Source: Phylloscopus collybita (lineage: Eukaryota; Chordata; Aves; Passeriformes; Phylloscopidae). Taken from it: a stretch of 64,000 bases of DNA. A model generated the notes under the pieces. It was not told the origin of the DNA. It searched no databases and worked only from the letters and a program-made list of their open reading frames with translations. Made by a program: the position numbers and the translations under genes. The stretch is taken from positions 12,829,501 through 12,893,500 of the forward strand of contig JAJNNQ010000026.1 in the NCBI GenBank assembly GCA_027886175.1, written 5' to 3'. Positions 11,801-26,800 of this stretch are shown piece after piece. Position 1 is the first letter of the stretch, and each line of letters begins with the position of its first letter.

Positions 11801-14800
11801 AAATCATTCAAAGAGTGTTTACAAGCTGGTGAGAGAGATCTGAGGAGTATAAAGGTAGTCTACTAAGGTGTGTTATGATTAAGGCCCATTTCCCCTTGGT
11901 ATTTGCTGGTGCTTCAGCTCAGTGGGCATGAGTAGGGGCAAGGCGACTCTCAGACCAGAAGAAAAAGAGCTTTTTACTGAACTACTTGTGTTCCTGGAAC
12001 AATTTGAGGCTACAATCCTAAAGGTCAAAAATATTGTAGTAAACTGACATTTATTCCATCAGTAAAAGATAGATTTTTAGTAGATTCTTCTAAAAATCCA
12101 TAATCATTAACAGATTAGAGTTTGGAGACCTTCATTCTCCAGGGCAAGACATTTCCTGTAACTTAATGTGATTCTGTGAAATTCAGTGGGTATCATCGGC
12201 TTGAACTCCTAAGGCTGAGGTGTGGTCAGGCTTGTTGGATGTTTGACTGGAGACTCAAGGAACAGTCAGCTTGTATTTAGAGAAGTCACATTAGGCTTGT
12301 GCATAACAACTGTTTATCTGAATTGATGGCTGTCAAAATTTGTTGGAGATGGCATCAGTGTAGTGTCTAATTACATAGGAATCCTAGCCCATCCTTATTT
12401 AAGGCATTGCTGCTCATGGATAACTGCTAGTATTAAGGAAAGCATGTTTTTTTCTTTTAAGCAGGTCCTAGAAATATATAAAGTGTTACTTTCTTTTCTA
12501 CCCCCCACTGGTTTCATAGAACTCTTAGTATTGGGATAGATAGTGTTTGCAAAATTTAATTTATTACCACCTGTGTCTGGAAAGCTATTTTATGCTACTC
12601 TCTATTCAGATCTGTATGCTAGAGATGTTAGGGAAGCATGTCTTCTATTTTCTGTAGTCTAACTTCTTTTGAATTGAAAAGTGTTCCCTTTACTTTCTTA
12701 CCAATCACACAGAAATTTGAACTGACAGAGGGTTTTGTGTTTACAGCTTAGAACATTTTCTTAGAGGGATAAACCAATAGAACTTCCCATAGAAGCAATT
12801 TGCTCAGACCATTTTTTTGCAGTTCATTTCAACTGCTGAAAACTCTGCAATGCAAAACTCATAAATCTTCCAATCTGTGAAATTTATTTTTATATATGTG
12901 TATATATAAAAATAAGTCTTGCCTATCTATTTTACTGCAATATGTTAAGCTAAAATATTTGGTATTTCAGGTGTTGGATTTAAGTCCTGTTATTGCATAC
13001 TTGGTGTGTTTCTAATTTGTTGCTTGATTTTGCTATGTTTGTTAAAATTTTGCTTACTGAAGTAATAAACATGAACGGGTTTTTTTGTGGATTGGTAGTT
13101 TTGTTTCCTTGTTAGACATAATGTGACTTCAAAAATGTTTCTCAGTATTTTATAGTGAATTTCTTTTCTTTCATCCTACAGCTACAAGCTTCGGTATAGC
13201 TTTGCCAGCTTGGATTGTGGATCAGAAGAATTCAATTTTGGTGAGTCAGCTTGCTTAGCTCAAGATTTTAAGGTGGACTTTCAAGTGTTTTTGAAAAAAA
13301 GAATATTTGCTTAATACTGCACATTTTTAGTCAAAACACATTAATACTTTGGTTCAAGTGCACATCTTTGAAGCAAATTTCAGGAGTCATAAGTGTTAGA
13401 GTCATTTAAGTCTAACTGTTGAGAGTAAAGTATGAATATGTTTGTATGGATCTCATTCCAGTGACGGTGTGGTTCTACTGTGGTCACCCCTGCTGCAAAG
13501 TGTGTGTTCACTCTTGCAAGGAAACACATGTAGAGCTGCATGCTGAATTTCTCTAGTTCCATTTGGTTTGCTCGTGATGCTCTAACCATACAGTATCTAA
13601 ATGTTTTTTCTGTTGTATTTGTTGTTTCAAGATATTTTTCTTAACCACTTGATTTCTTTCGATTGTCTGTCCACTGCATCACAGTTTAGCTGCCAACTTT
13701 AATTATTAAAGAAACTGACCTGTGACAGTGTGTGAATCATTTAAACTGATTCATATGTGAATCACACTAAACTGACACTCCTTATTTAAGCCATACCTAG
13801 TTGTATTTGTTTATACTTATATTTACTTAGTTACTGCTAAGTTTCTCTTCAGAAATAATAACAGTTATTATGCAATAAGCTTCTGATAATTTTTAATAAG
13901 CTTGTGGTAGTACTACTTGACTGTATTTTAGAATAAAGATTAAACAAGAGCGGTATTAGGTAGCCACAATATCTAATACAGTATGTTTCATATTTTTCTG
14001 TAGGTGTTGTTTGTATATGGATTAGCATTTATGGTTATTCTTCCAGTTGTTGTGGTAAGTAGTATCTAGTAGTAACCAAGTTGTAAACAAAGCTGTCTTA
14101 GACATGTCTGAGTTCTCATTCTTGCCTTTCACTAAGTGAGCTGATTTTTAAAAGGTGGTGTTCTCTTTTAGCGTGAAAAAAGTGTAGCAGCTGTAGAGTT
14201 TCCAGAAAAATGCAGTGCCATGATAGAGAGGGGACTCCAGTGAGAATATTGGATATCACAAGAATTATTAGGCTATGTGATTTGTCTTGTAGCTTCTTTC
14301 TCAAGAAAATTAATGAGGTGATGAGCTCACAAGGATATTCAGTGTTATATTAAATATTCTGTGGTGTTATAGTAAAGACTGAGATGTCTATAGCTGGTGG
14401 TACTAGAATGATTACTGCAGGTGGAGCAGGTAGTTGATTTGGTTTTTCCTGGCTGCCTTTGTTTTCATAACTTCAGTTTTTCTTGATCTTCTGTACACCA
14501 TGAGATGTCTGCCACACATTGCTTTGTGTGAGGAATCAATTGGTAGGTGAGTGTTATTTCAGGGCTTGGGTTTGCCCTGCAGTGTTGCTTTTGAGCAATG
14601 TCCCTTGCCCAGTGATTGTGCATTTGGGGTGTGGCATGAAGCAAGATTCAGAAAACTGACCCTGAAAACCCCTCATGTTCTTGAGGAGAAGATTTTAATT
14701 TGAAAAAGTGTCCTGAGGTCTTGGCAGCTGCTTGCATCAGTGTCTGCAGAGACTCAGAGAGACATTATCCCTTCCCTTTGAGTCTTTCTGTGTAACTGAA

Positions 14801-17800
14801 AATTTAGTTTAGAAGATTAAATGTGCTGACTTCAACAAATGGTTGAATAAAAAGTCTAAAATCCAGGATGCAAAAATTTTTCATGCCTTTCCTTTTAGCA
14901 TTCAGCTGATGCTTTTTTGTATACACATACTTTTAGTGATTTACACTAGTTTTGTCATAGCTCAAATGAAAGGAAGCAGCCTCACTGTTGGTACAAAGAA
15001 ATGTTCTTCTGAGCACAGAAAAAATGTTCTGCCTCTTCTTGCCCCATACCAGATGTAGACTTGTATGTTCAGGCTTGTCACTGTAAATTTCTTTTATAAG
15101 CCAGTGAAGAGGAATAGTCATTTTTATGGAGCAAGTTATTTTATCATTTCATTTTAAAGTAGACATACAAGATAATTCATGCCTTTAATGGGTCTGTTTC
15201 TCTTTCATGAATCAATAAAGAAGGCAAACTTTACTACAGTGTAGTCATCCTATATTTGATGGGCATCTAAAATAAAGTAAGACTACTTCCACCCTTTGGA
15301 TCCAGATTAATGAAAGAGGACAGCACTGATAAGTAGTTCTTTCCAGACTTCCACTGACCTAAATAATGTCCTGTACATGAGGCAAGAGACAGGAGCTGTA
15401 TCTGCAGAAGCAGTTAGGGCAGCCTTTTTCATGTAGATTTGGACTGGCTAGTTACATTTTTGTTCCAATACCTGTACTCAAACAAATATTTGATAACTGT
15501 GGGATTGTAATTATTTCTTTTTATGCAGAAAAGCATTGTAGAAAGTTTTGTACTATTTTGTATTGCCTGTCATCTATTCATGGAGGAATCAAACCTAATT
15601 TATTAAAAGATTTGTTAGAGCCAGTCCTTGAGTATTTCCCAAATAATTAGGTACATTGCAGAATTCTTTCCATAGTGTGGGAATTAACTATTATTAAACT
15701 AATAGTAGTAAGTATCACTTAATACTTCACTGCTTATTGCTCTTCACTGGTAGTAAATTTCACAGTAGATTGAGGAGTATCTTTGATGTGTTTTCTTATG
15801 CTAAATGAGCTTTGCTTACAGGGAGGAGTTCAACGAACAGCTTGCAGTTTATAACCCAGCACACCATTTTTCTGAAAATATATTAGAGAGTACAACCACT
15901 GTAGAGTGAGTTCCATAATCTCAGTCATTGGTGTAATACTAATTAGGCAATTATCAGAGTGTTGCTCTTCTGTCAACCTGAAGGTGTATGGCTTAATTTG
16001 GAAAATTGACACTGGGGGCCCCATGCCACCTTCAGATTCCCCTTCTGAAAAGCATTTTCAGAATGCTTTTCAGCATTTCAGTGGTTAGGTGACTTAAATC
16101 AGTTTTGCAAATTTTCTCATAGTCAGAGAAATCTCTTTGTTCTTGGTTTGATCTTGGCCTGCCTAAACTAGATTTAAATGCTGAGTTGCACTGTAAGGAG
16201 TTACCACATCATAGCTAGAAAGTGGTAAACCGAGTGAATTTACTGTTCAGTGGATTTCCTAAAAGAACACCAGAAATAAACCAAACAGTGTATATATGTG
16301 CAGGTGTATGTGCTAGGGAAAATTTCTCTAGGCTAGAGATCATTTAAAAATGTTTAACATTAGATTCTCTCGGATGAATTTAGCAGTGTGCTTTTAAAGT
16401 CTGTGTCAACAAATACATTTTGTTTCCCTCTCCTTTCTGAAATTCAGTTCACCTCAACATAGATAATACCAGTTGGGCTGAGTTACCTGCTTGTTGACAG
16501 ATGTGAGGTCATGCAGTATGGCTGTTTTGATGCTTCCTTGTAGCTGACATCAGTCTGTTCTTGTTGAATATTTCAGGGTTCCTGGTGGTACCGCTCGATA
16601 CGATACAGTGGAGATCAGATTCTCATTCGGACAACTCAAATATATACCTATTTTGTCTATAAAACCCGGAACATGGACATGAAACGTAAGTAGAAGGCAT
16701 CTTGAGCTGTAGATGTGTTCATCTGGAAGTGTCAGTCTGCTAACATTAAAATACTTCTATTTTGTAAGCCTTAATTAGGTTAAAGTAATGCTTCTGGGTC
16801 CTCTAGAGTGTTTTTAAAACTTAATTCTGTTGCAGGTGAGGAATACTCTGTAAGAAAACTTAAATGTTTGGGAGAGGGAATCGTATAGATCTATATTTAT
16901 GTCTATCTATACAGAAAAAAAAAGGGGGGGGCATTGTATGTTGGGAAAAAAATGCTGGCCTGCCTGTAGCTCTCAGTTGCCAGTAGGAGCCAACCTCTAT
17001 CTGTGTGTTTTCTTCTGTTAGTGTAAAAAAACAGGCTTTGGAATTGTTTTAGCAGCTTCATAAAAATTTTATGTGCATAAAGAATGAAGCAGCATTTCTT
17101 GTTTATAGATGTTAGAATAGAGAGCTAAATTTCTGTTAAAAATTTTGCTATGAATTTTATGTTATTTTTTTACTTGTTTGTAGCTTTCAATATACTTCTT
17201 TTTCTTGGCTACTCCCTGATTTTGAAGGAATAGCCCCCTCCATTTTTTCTGGGGAAAACTCTAGATATATTTTGTTTGTACAGAATTGTATCTTTCAGTT
17301 TGGGGGCTGGAATGAGCCTGAAGAATTGGCACAGTACTACTTAGTTCTAGATTGGATTTAACTAGATTGCATGCTCAGGGCAATTGAAAAGCAGAATAGA
17401 AAAACCCTCAAAACCTTTTAAAAAAGGGTTCATAAATATATTTTCTTAGTTCTTTGAATTGCACTGTTTTTCAGCCTTAAATTTGCTGGAAGATTGCTGA
17501 AATCTGCTCTTGATCCATCTTTCTCCTACAGAGCAGAAATGCTTCATAGATGATCCAAATGGTGTAGGGACTAAGAGTATGGGAAGATGTTACCCTTTTA
17601 TTCACAGGACACATGAGTTTGTGTGTGGGATTAGTTCAGACTGGTTCATACTCCCCTTTGTCATACTCTTATGCTTTTTCCTTTCTCCAGCTAGGTGAGA
17701 AAAGAGAGAGTAGGTGAGACTTAAGAAGTTTAGGGAGATCACTTTCTTTGTTCAGACTTGTTCTTAGCAGTAGTTCGTTTCATACTGAACCGTGCTCAGA

Positions 17801-20800
17801 ACCCAGCTTTGAGGCTTGCCTTGTCCCTCCTAAAGATTGGTTTAGAAGTTAACTGTAGGTTTAAGTGGCCTTATTTAAAGATTTAACAGTTGTAGGTAGT
17901 TCCAGGATCAGAGGCAGGTCAGGTTTTTCTGTTGAGGGTCTGTTGTGCAGTCTGAATGAAAACTAAGGTGCAACTGAGGTGGCTTAGACAAACCAGACAG
18001 TGATCAGGTAAGGCTTTTGCTTGGTTGTGAATTCCACTGTAGTGGATATATCAGTGTCAGCAAATGTAATCAAACCAGGCTAGGGAAATGATGAGACAAA
18101 TCTTCATGATTTGCCTTGTTTTAAGGTATTTTTTTCAAATTTAGGGACAAACATTCAGAATCTCCTTTCCTGGAGATTTACAGTTGTTGATCTTAAATAA
18201 TGGGAAGATATTTATAGTTATCTGAAGTCTTCGATACGCTGTGCTGAGGAAGTGAATAGATAATTGAGCATGGAAATGAAGATTGATGCTCAGGAAACTT
18301 GACTCATTGTTAGTAGTTTGAATTCACTGGGCACTGCAGGTAGGCAAAAATAATTTTGACTTGCTTGTAAGAGCACTTGCTCATAATTTAAGAAGGAAGC
18401 TTGAGTAACTACTGCTGAAGTTATTTTAATTGGAGTAGATGATTCTGTGAACTCTCTCAGATTGTCTGTGGCTGAGGGGTCTGGTATGTTCATGAGCAGG
18501 AAGCTCACAATGGGACTAAAATACCCAGTTGTCTAGGGCTTTCATTTTAATTACACTACAGAATGTTTTGTGGTAATATGGATTTTCCTAATCACATTAA
18601 GAAAAAAGCAGTCCATCATCTTTGTGCAATTTGTTTGCAGGATTATTTGTTGAACTGCTTTTCTAGTAATTACAAGAATTTTTTTTGGTGAATTTTCAAT
18701 GCTGACTGAACAGAAAATGGAGTTGAAATTTTATCCTTCCTGCCTTCCTCTTCCATAACACATCATGGTGCTGCTGCAGGCACATGGGTTGCTGAGAGGA
18801 ATGGTTCTGTGAGCATGCAGAAATGGTCAGACTGCTTGCAGTGATGTCTGCTAGTCCTAATGAAGTCTAATTATGTTTTTTTCAAGACATTAAGTGTCAA
18901 ATGTTGGACTTGATACCGTGCAAAACTGAGCCTTGAATGATCTCTTTTTGTCTTGTGCCAGACATTGATTCCTGCCTCCTTTGCCCTGTGGCAGTAGTAA
19001 CTGATCCATTATCTAGTGAACATGGATATTCATGGTTGTTGGGGGAGTAATGGGAATAAGTTTCATGGCTGAAGGGTCTGAAGAAATCAGTTGGTGGCTT
19101 GGGATGTTTACATTTTCTTTGTCTGACTCCAAGTATCTTTGCAGGGCTCATCATGGTTTTAGCAGGGGCATCTGAATTTGATCCCCAGTACAATAAAGAT
19201 GCGACAAGCAGACCAGCAGACAACATCCAGATACCTCAGGTCAGTTATGTCAAGAGATGTTTTAAATGACCCCTTCAAGGGAAGAGGGAGGTGATTCTTT
19301 TGGGTGACCAGCTGACAGAACTTAAGTTCTTCAGGCATCAACTTCGTACAGAGGCAACTGTATCCCTTCAGAAACAGGAGTTAGAAGCTAGACTTGATTT
19401 AAACTTTTTTAAAAGAAAAAAACAGCATTAATGGTGCTAATGCTTATTTTAGATGGAACTGTTTTAGTATATAGGCTGCTGCATTGGGCTTTTGGGGAGG
19501 GGTAAGGTAAATAAGAAATTAGAGCGTTAATCCTTAAAAATTTTGGGTATTGACATAAGGAGATGGTCACCTTTTGACGTTCTTTTAAATCATTAACACA
19601 AATCTGGTTGAGTGCGTTAACACAGTAAAATAAAATTATTATCCGATGTCTGAATTAGTAATGTTTTCAAATATCGTGAAGATTCCTCCATGAATATCTG
19701 TTATCTTCTGGTTATCTTTTATATTCATTTCCATTCATGCTATAAATGCATACTGTGGCAAATAATTTTTACTAGCCGAGTTTTAGAAAGTCTTATTTAT
19801 CAGAAACTAATGCTTTGATTTTAGAACTTTAAAGCACAGTTTACAGAATGTTCCAATGAAAGTGTTTTGAGTTAGCAAAAAGAGGGGGAAATAGTCTCAC
19901 TGATGTAACTTTTGCATGCACACAATTGAATTTGCATGTTTTAAACGTGACCTAAATGTAAGAGGTATCTCAGTCAATTTTCTTGTACTTAATTGTCTCT
20001 GTCTCTTTTACAAATTCTTTATCATGTTGTGGACTTTTGAGTAGAAGACGGAATTGGAGTGAGGTGGGGTTTTTCAGCAATGGGAGCTAAAGGCTGGAAA
20101 AGATCACCTTGATCAATGGTTCTTCATCCATGTTGTTGCCAGCTCTGGCATTCTGCAAGGACTTTTACATTTAATCATTCAATTCTTAAAAGGCAGTCAA
20201 GCCTTCTGTAACCATATCCTGCTGAGAAGCTGTTCTACTGATTAGGAGTCCTAATTGTTTGTGACCAATTTATATCCTTGTTTTTCATTGTCACTATTCT
20301 AGAGTCTAAATGATTCCTGCTGTGTATATCCTTATGCATCTGTAGACAGAAGCAATAGCCCATTAGTTATCTTTTTGTCTTTGTTTTGCTAAACTAGAAA
20401 AGCTGCTGTCTTTCCTCCCTTTTCCAAAAAGCTGGTTTCTCTCCTCCTGCTATGTGCTGAACAGAGTATTATTCCTGTTCCCTGTTGTTAGATTTCTAAA
20501 TTTTACATTATTTTTTATCTGCTTAGAATTCTCCATAGTATTCTATGCTAAGTCTTAACAGTGCCTTAGGTACTGGTAACACTGGTAACAGTGGCACTAC
20601 TATTCCTGTATTTCTGCAGGGAATGATGTCTTTTCCACAGCTGTTTCATATGGTGATTTAGTACAAATAGAGTGGGATCAGAAAGTTTTCAGAATTTCCC
20701 CATCTCAGGTATCTCTGTTTTCCAGCTAACGGGTTCCTATCTTTGAGCTGCACTTCTTGTTAGTATGCAAGTGCACAACTTTGTGTTTTATGACAGACTT

Positions 20801-23800
20801 TGTTCCCTTTCCAAAGGTCCATACTCAGTGTCATCTCTGGGGTTTTTTTGACTATATGGCAAAACAATTCACCGAAGCATCAGTACAAAAGGGTATTGCT
20901 AATAACTTCTGCTAGTGTATCCTGCTTTTGGGGCCATGGTCAATGTTCCCATTTTTCACAGCATTCTCTTTCCTAAGTTTTACTGCTCTTGATCTGGGGT
21001 TACACCAGGATGTGCTTATAAGAAACTTCTTGTCAGAAGATCTTTTTTTCAAGTGTGGGGAAAGACTGGTCAAAGGTTGGTACAGCTTAGCTGTTGATAC
21101 CCAAAGTTCTCTTTTTGTCTTGATATTTTGGAATTTTTTATCTTTTCTCAGGTAACTTCTTGAGCTAAAAAGTGAAGCTTCTGGGCCATGTACTAATGCT
21201 ACTTTATCTGAGCTGCTGTTACTCATACCTGTTTGAACTGTGGGTCTTAGTCCTGTGGGAGGCAGGAAAGGTCATCCTGAGTAAAGAACACTACACTTTC
21301 TTCAAGTTGTTGTGGTTTATAAAGAAGTTAAAATACTTGATCTTCAGCGTATCAGGGACTTCAGGCTTGTAAACCTCCTTTGTGTTTTACCTGAAATTAT
21401 TCCTAGGGAAGTTTGTTGTGATTTAGATGGGTGAAAGGTCTCAAGGTGATGCTGTTGCTTGTGCATATTAAGTTCAATGTAAATGCCTTAGAAATGTGGT
21501 TGAATCTAGTAAACCTTGGCAATAAAATCAGATATTAAAAATATTTATCAATAACAATTTACTTAACACCACATAAGAAAGTTTCTTGCATGGAAATCTT
21601 TACTACCCCATTGTTTGGACATTGAAAAAAGGCATACAAAGACATTTTTTACCTTTTTGGAGCTGGGTTTTGAATAGAAATGTCTAATGCTCACCCCTAC
21701 AGAAATTGCCAAGGAAAAGTTATTTAAACTTTTGCATTTGTGAACATACTTTTTTTTTCCTTGTGAACTGTTCTCCTATATTTTCTTGTCTTTAGCGATA
21801 AAATAGCAGCTTGTGTTTAACTATTTTATTTTAGCTAATCCGAGAAATTGGTGGCATAAATGTAAAGAAGAATGAGCCTCCTCTCACCTACCCTTACAGT
21901 CTGAAAGCCAGGGTTCTGCTGTTGACTCATCTTGCCCGGATGCAAGTTCCTGAGGTCCTTGAAGAAGGTAATGGCTTCTCCCCTAGTTGGATATTACTGG
22001 AAACAGAGCAAGATGCAGCATGCTACAGTACTTTTGATTCTTGTCCTCTAAAGAGTTGAATGGATCTCTGCTCAATAGTCTCTATGCGGGCTGCTTAGTT
22101 TTTTAACTTTAATGATCCTATAGAGCATTTACTTAGCATTTACTCACTCTCCTGACAGCCCTTCAATACTGGTATTTTACTTTTTAATGCTTTTGGCTGC
22201 AAATATGGCTTAGATAAATTGTTTTTTTGGTGATTTTTTTTTTTTTTTTAGTAGAATAAAAAATATAACGTAAAGTATATTTGCTTTTCAGAGCAAAGAA
22301 ATCCAAGGTCAGCATAATGCTGTTTGCTGTAGCTTTTCCATGTGTATTTATTTTTAGAGGGTTTTAGCCCACTATGTGAAGTAATGATTACAAGATTGGA
22401 ACTTTAAATATCAGTTACTTGTGAGCTTTGGTTCGTGTTTTGGGTTTTTTAATACTTGTAAATGTTCAAACCAAAATGTTTCTAAATGCATTTCTTAAGT
22501 TTCAGCCATGAAAGCCGTAGTTTTAGGCTTTAATGGAAATTTTAAAAAAATGAACCTAAATCAACAAACCAGGCAAAATGCTTTGTTTCAAAATTTTCAG
22601 TTCCTTTCAAACGAAGAATAATCAGTTTTAAGAAGTCATGAAAAACATCTCATCTTTCCTTTACTTAGTTACTGTTTGTACTTAGAATTTCACAGAACTG
22701 CATTCAAAACAAGTTGATACCTTGCAAATAATGTTTTTTGTGAAACTGATGTTTCACTGTTTTTAACTTGTGATTGCCTAAAGAATGAATGTGATTTTAA
22801 TATGACTGGTAAATTGTCTATGCCGTCCTGTTGCTTTTCTTTAGATGGATCTATTAAGTGTTGTTTCATTTGGTGTGGAAGCTGGTATACAAAATGTTTC
22901 CTTTTAGCGCTTGCATACTCCTGTTTTTTTAAAGGAATATTACAGATGGACATGTCAGTGAGAATAAAGTGGCATTTTTGCCATAATACAAGAATGAATA
23001 GAAGTGAAGACCATGCCAATTAAATGGTCCAGTTCATGTGAACGGATTGTTCTTCCTAAAAGTAGTACAGCATAATTGCAGCCAATTAATATCTTGCAGA
23101 TCAGCAGTTTATCCTTAAGAAGAGTCCTGCACTACTTCAAGAAATGATTAATGTTATCTGTCAACTAATAATAATGGCTCGAAGCAGGGAAGGTAAGATA
23201 AGAAACTGTATAATTAAACCCAGTAAATATATTTCTTCACTGTAATACTTAATAAAGTCTGGTTCCTGTGGGAAACTTAACCTGTGAGATTTAGAAATGC
23301 CTGAATGCTCTTTTGCTCTTTTTACTGTAATGAGAGAGTTTTTGAGTATTGAAATGCTGCTGCTGCTGCCAAGCTCTGCTCTGAAATCCTGAGGATGTGT
23401 GTCCTGCTTGTAATTTTTGCAGTTAAAGTTTCTCCTTAAATGCAATTGATAACTTTTTCTTAAAGATGCGGTTCATTTTCAGTAGCAAAGCATTTAGTAT
23501 AAGACTTGTTTTCTTTCCATTTGCACTTTTATAGTTTTTTCTCTCATGAGTGCCTCTTGTTTTTTAGATAATTCCTTTTCCATTATTTCTTTGTATGTTG
23601 CTCATATTTCTCCATATCAGAATTCTATGCTCCTTAGCCTGCTATGTAGTTTTGTTCTGAACTTGTAGAATCAGGTGCTTAGCTGTAATTGTCATAGAAA
23701 TTATAATTTAATTGGAATATAATATTTAAGCATTTTTCTTTCCACTGTAAAAAGGCAGTTACTCAGAAGATGGTTCCTTGTAAGTGTAAGGAAGCAAAGA

Positions 23801-26800
23801 CTTGGATATCATTCCTTTATTGCACCAAACACAGTCAAGGCATTTTTTTATGTCAAACTGGTGACCATTTTTTTGCTATCAAACAATAATTACTGTTTGA
23901 TCTTTACTGGCCCAAAACTCCTTTAATGAGGATTGATAGCCTACTAGTAAGAATTGTTTTAGGAAACATGTTTCCCAGAACTATTGCAAGGGGTGCTGGA
24001 AATTGTACTCTATAACAAAATAAAGTGTGAGAGGGGATATAAGCATATAAGGATGTTGTGTGATAGCTTAGATTTTTTTTTTAATTCAGACAGTGTTTTA
24101 TAAAAATAGCTGAACCTCTGAGATACTGTGAAATACTTCAAGGCTCTGAAAAGTGCTTTTAAGATGGCCTAGATGGCCTATGTATATATTAGTCAACTAG
24201 CAAATAATTGTTTTTTCTTGTGCAAAATGCAACCAAAATAACACAGCCAGAAGCACTTTTTTATGCAACAGAATTGGAAGTCTTTGAAAAATGAGAAACA
24301 CCTATAGTTCTTCTTGTAAAAGCTAAAACAAGATACTGAACAGTGCATTATATACTTTGCGACTTACGTTACCTTCAGGTAGCTGTATTCTTTTCCTCTA
24401 GTTCTGAACATACACAGAGATACTTTCTTAATTTGACAGTAAAATAAATATTTATAAATGCATTGTTCTTAATAAATTGCTTTGAAGTTCCCAGAACTTT
24501 AGATTTTATCTTAAATGAAAATGAGACTGTATTTTGAAATACAGTGGTGTAAACTAATTTTCTGTTAGCCTGTGAAATGGTTATTTATAAACCAAATCTG
24601 AACAACTGCTACCACTAACAATTTCCAGAGATTATCATTATCTCTTCCAGCCTCAATCATTTTGTGAAAACAGAAGAGAATTTATAGCTGTCATTATGTA
24701 TGGTAGAAATTACTTCTCTAGATTTGGGGAAAAAGTAAGTATGTATCATAGGTATAGTTGAGGACTTGTCTGGTGTTTTTCTGACAGATTTTCTCAAAAT
24801 TATTTCCAAAGTTTGAAAGTGGCAGTAGCCAGAAATTTGTACCAAACAACCAAAACATTTCCTCTTGCTTCCATGGCAGTGCTCTCAGCACATGGTGTTA
24901 AAGAGAACCCAACAGTTGCCCTTTAACAGCCAACAATAATGGAATTGGCGATTTCAAGGCAAACAGTTCCAGGATTTTGGTCTTTGGTCTAGAGTGAACT
25001 CACTGCTTTTACTACTTGCTATTTATTTAGCAAACATAATGCATTGACCCTGTTTTTGATGACTGTGTGTGAGAAGAGAACTGTGTCACCCTGGGAAACA
25101 AATGGAAATTGTAAAGGTGGCATTGGTTTGGTTTTATGTTGTGTTTTTTTTTTTTTTAAGATGAATAAAATTGATGTTAGATACTGAAATTTTTAAGAGA
25201 CTGCTTTGCTTAAGTTTGTATTTTTCACCATAATTTTAAGTGGCTTAAAACTTAATGCAGTTGGTTTTGGGGTTAGTTCTAATTTTTACTTAATTCAACC
25301 TTGACATAGTACATAAAGGAAACACATGCTACAATTAGTCATAGATTTTCAGCAGCCCTGGCTCTATGAAAGTCCTAAGGCATGTGCTAATACTACCTAA
25401 AGAAATACTGTGGGGATAAATCATACTTTGTGAAGCCGAAATTCATAGTGGGATGAGAAGTCTCATTTTGTGCTGCATTCCTGTCTTTCAAATATTCTAA
25501 AATGCATTTGTTACTGTCAGAAGCTTAAAAGTGTCTGCAGCAATTTACCTTGTAATCAGGTCTTTTGAAGAAAGACACTTGATATGAATCTTCTCGATCT
25601 TGGTACTTACCTTTGTTTTGTGGCATCCCTGGCTTGCATATGTTGTTCTGTGACAATTTAACTGATACCTGAGAATGAGCAGGTTTAAATTATTTTCATG
25701 GCTTCCTTGAGATCATCCTTAAGTATAAGTAGTTATCTGCCTTGCCAAGTGAGATGCTTGCTGCCAAAAGCGTGGGATGTGCTCCAGTAAGTGTCTGCAG
25801 AAGTTAGGCATTAGAAGCTCACTGCCCAGTCATAGCACATTCCTTAATTCAGGTTGGAAGCTGCAGTGTAATGAGGAGGTTGTGGCTTGACCCAGGTGTA
25901 TGCCATTCCTTCACAAGCAACTCAGATTTGCATTTAAACTTGGAATTGACTAATGTCATTTGTTGGGTTTAAACTGAAAGAGAGTGCTTTTAGATAAGAA
26001 ATTTTTTGCTGGTGAGGGCGGGGAGGTGCTGGCACGGGTTGCCAGAGAAGCTGTGGATGCCCCGTCCTTGGAAGTGTTTCAGGCCAGGTTGGATGACACT
26101 GAGCAGCTTGGTCTAGTGGAACGTGTCCCTACCCAAGGCAGGGGCTGGAACTAGATGATATTTGAGGTCAACGCAAACTGTTTTATGATTCTATATTTTT
26201 GGTCAATTTAATAACCTTACATTAAAGATCATCTTGTATTGTGCAATTTAACAATCAGAAACTGTCAAAATAGGTACAGCAATGACCTCAATTTTATGGT
26301 GGGGGCATTTGGAGGATGTTAAAAGCTATGCTGTCCTCAGGTCCACTCTCAGGGGGTATAAAGACCTGTGTTCTTTTCAGGAAACCAAAGTAATACTTTC
26401 CAACTTTAAAATATTTTTCTACTGTCATATGGATGATGAGTCAATCCTTTAAGAAACAGAATATTTTCTACTCTGACTAGTGCTCTGTGGTCTCAAAGCT
26501 CTAGGTGAATTTCCTGCAAAAGACAGTTTGTCAGAGATTATTTAGGATTCTTTTATTGACTTGGTTTGCAGGGTGTTTTTTTTTTTTATTTAAAAAAAAT
26601 CCTCTGACTTTCCTTAGCAACAGCATCCAAAAAAATTACAGGGGAGATAGAGGCTGGGGAAGATGGAAAATAAATGTAGTGTTACTTGGTTGGGACATTA
26701 ATCTTTCCATTGCTACTTTTTTTTTTTTAAAGGTTGAAGTTACATCTTTCTTAGTTACCTCTCTGTCTAGCCAGGTAGTTCCATTTGTGTGTTATATTTC

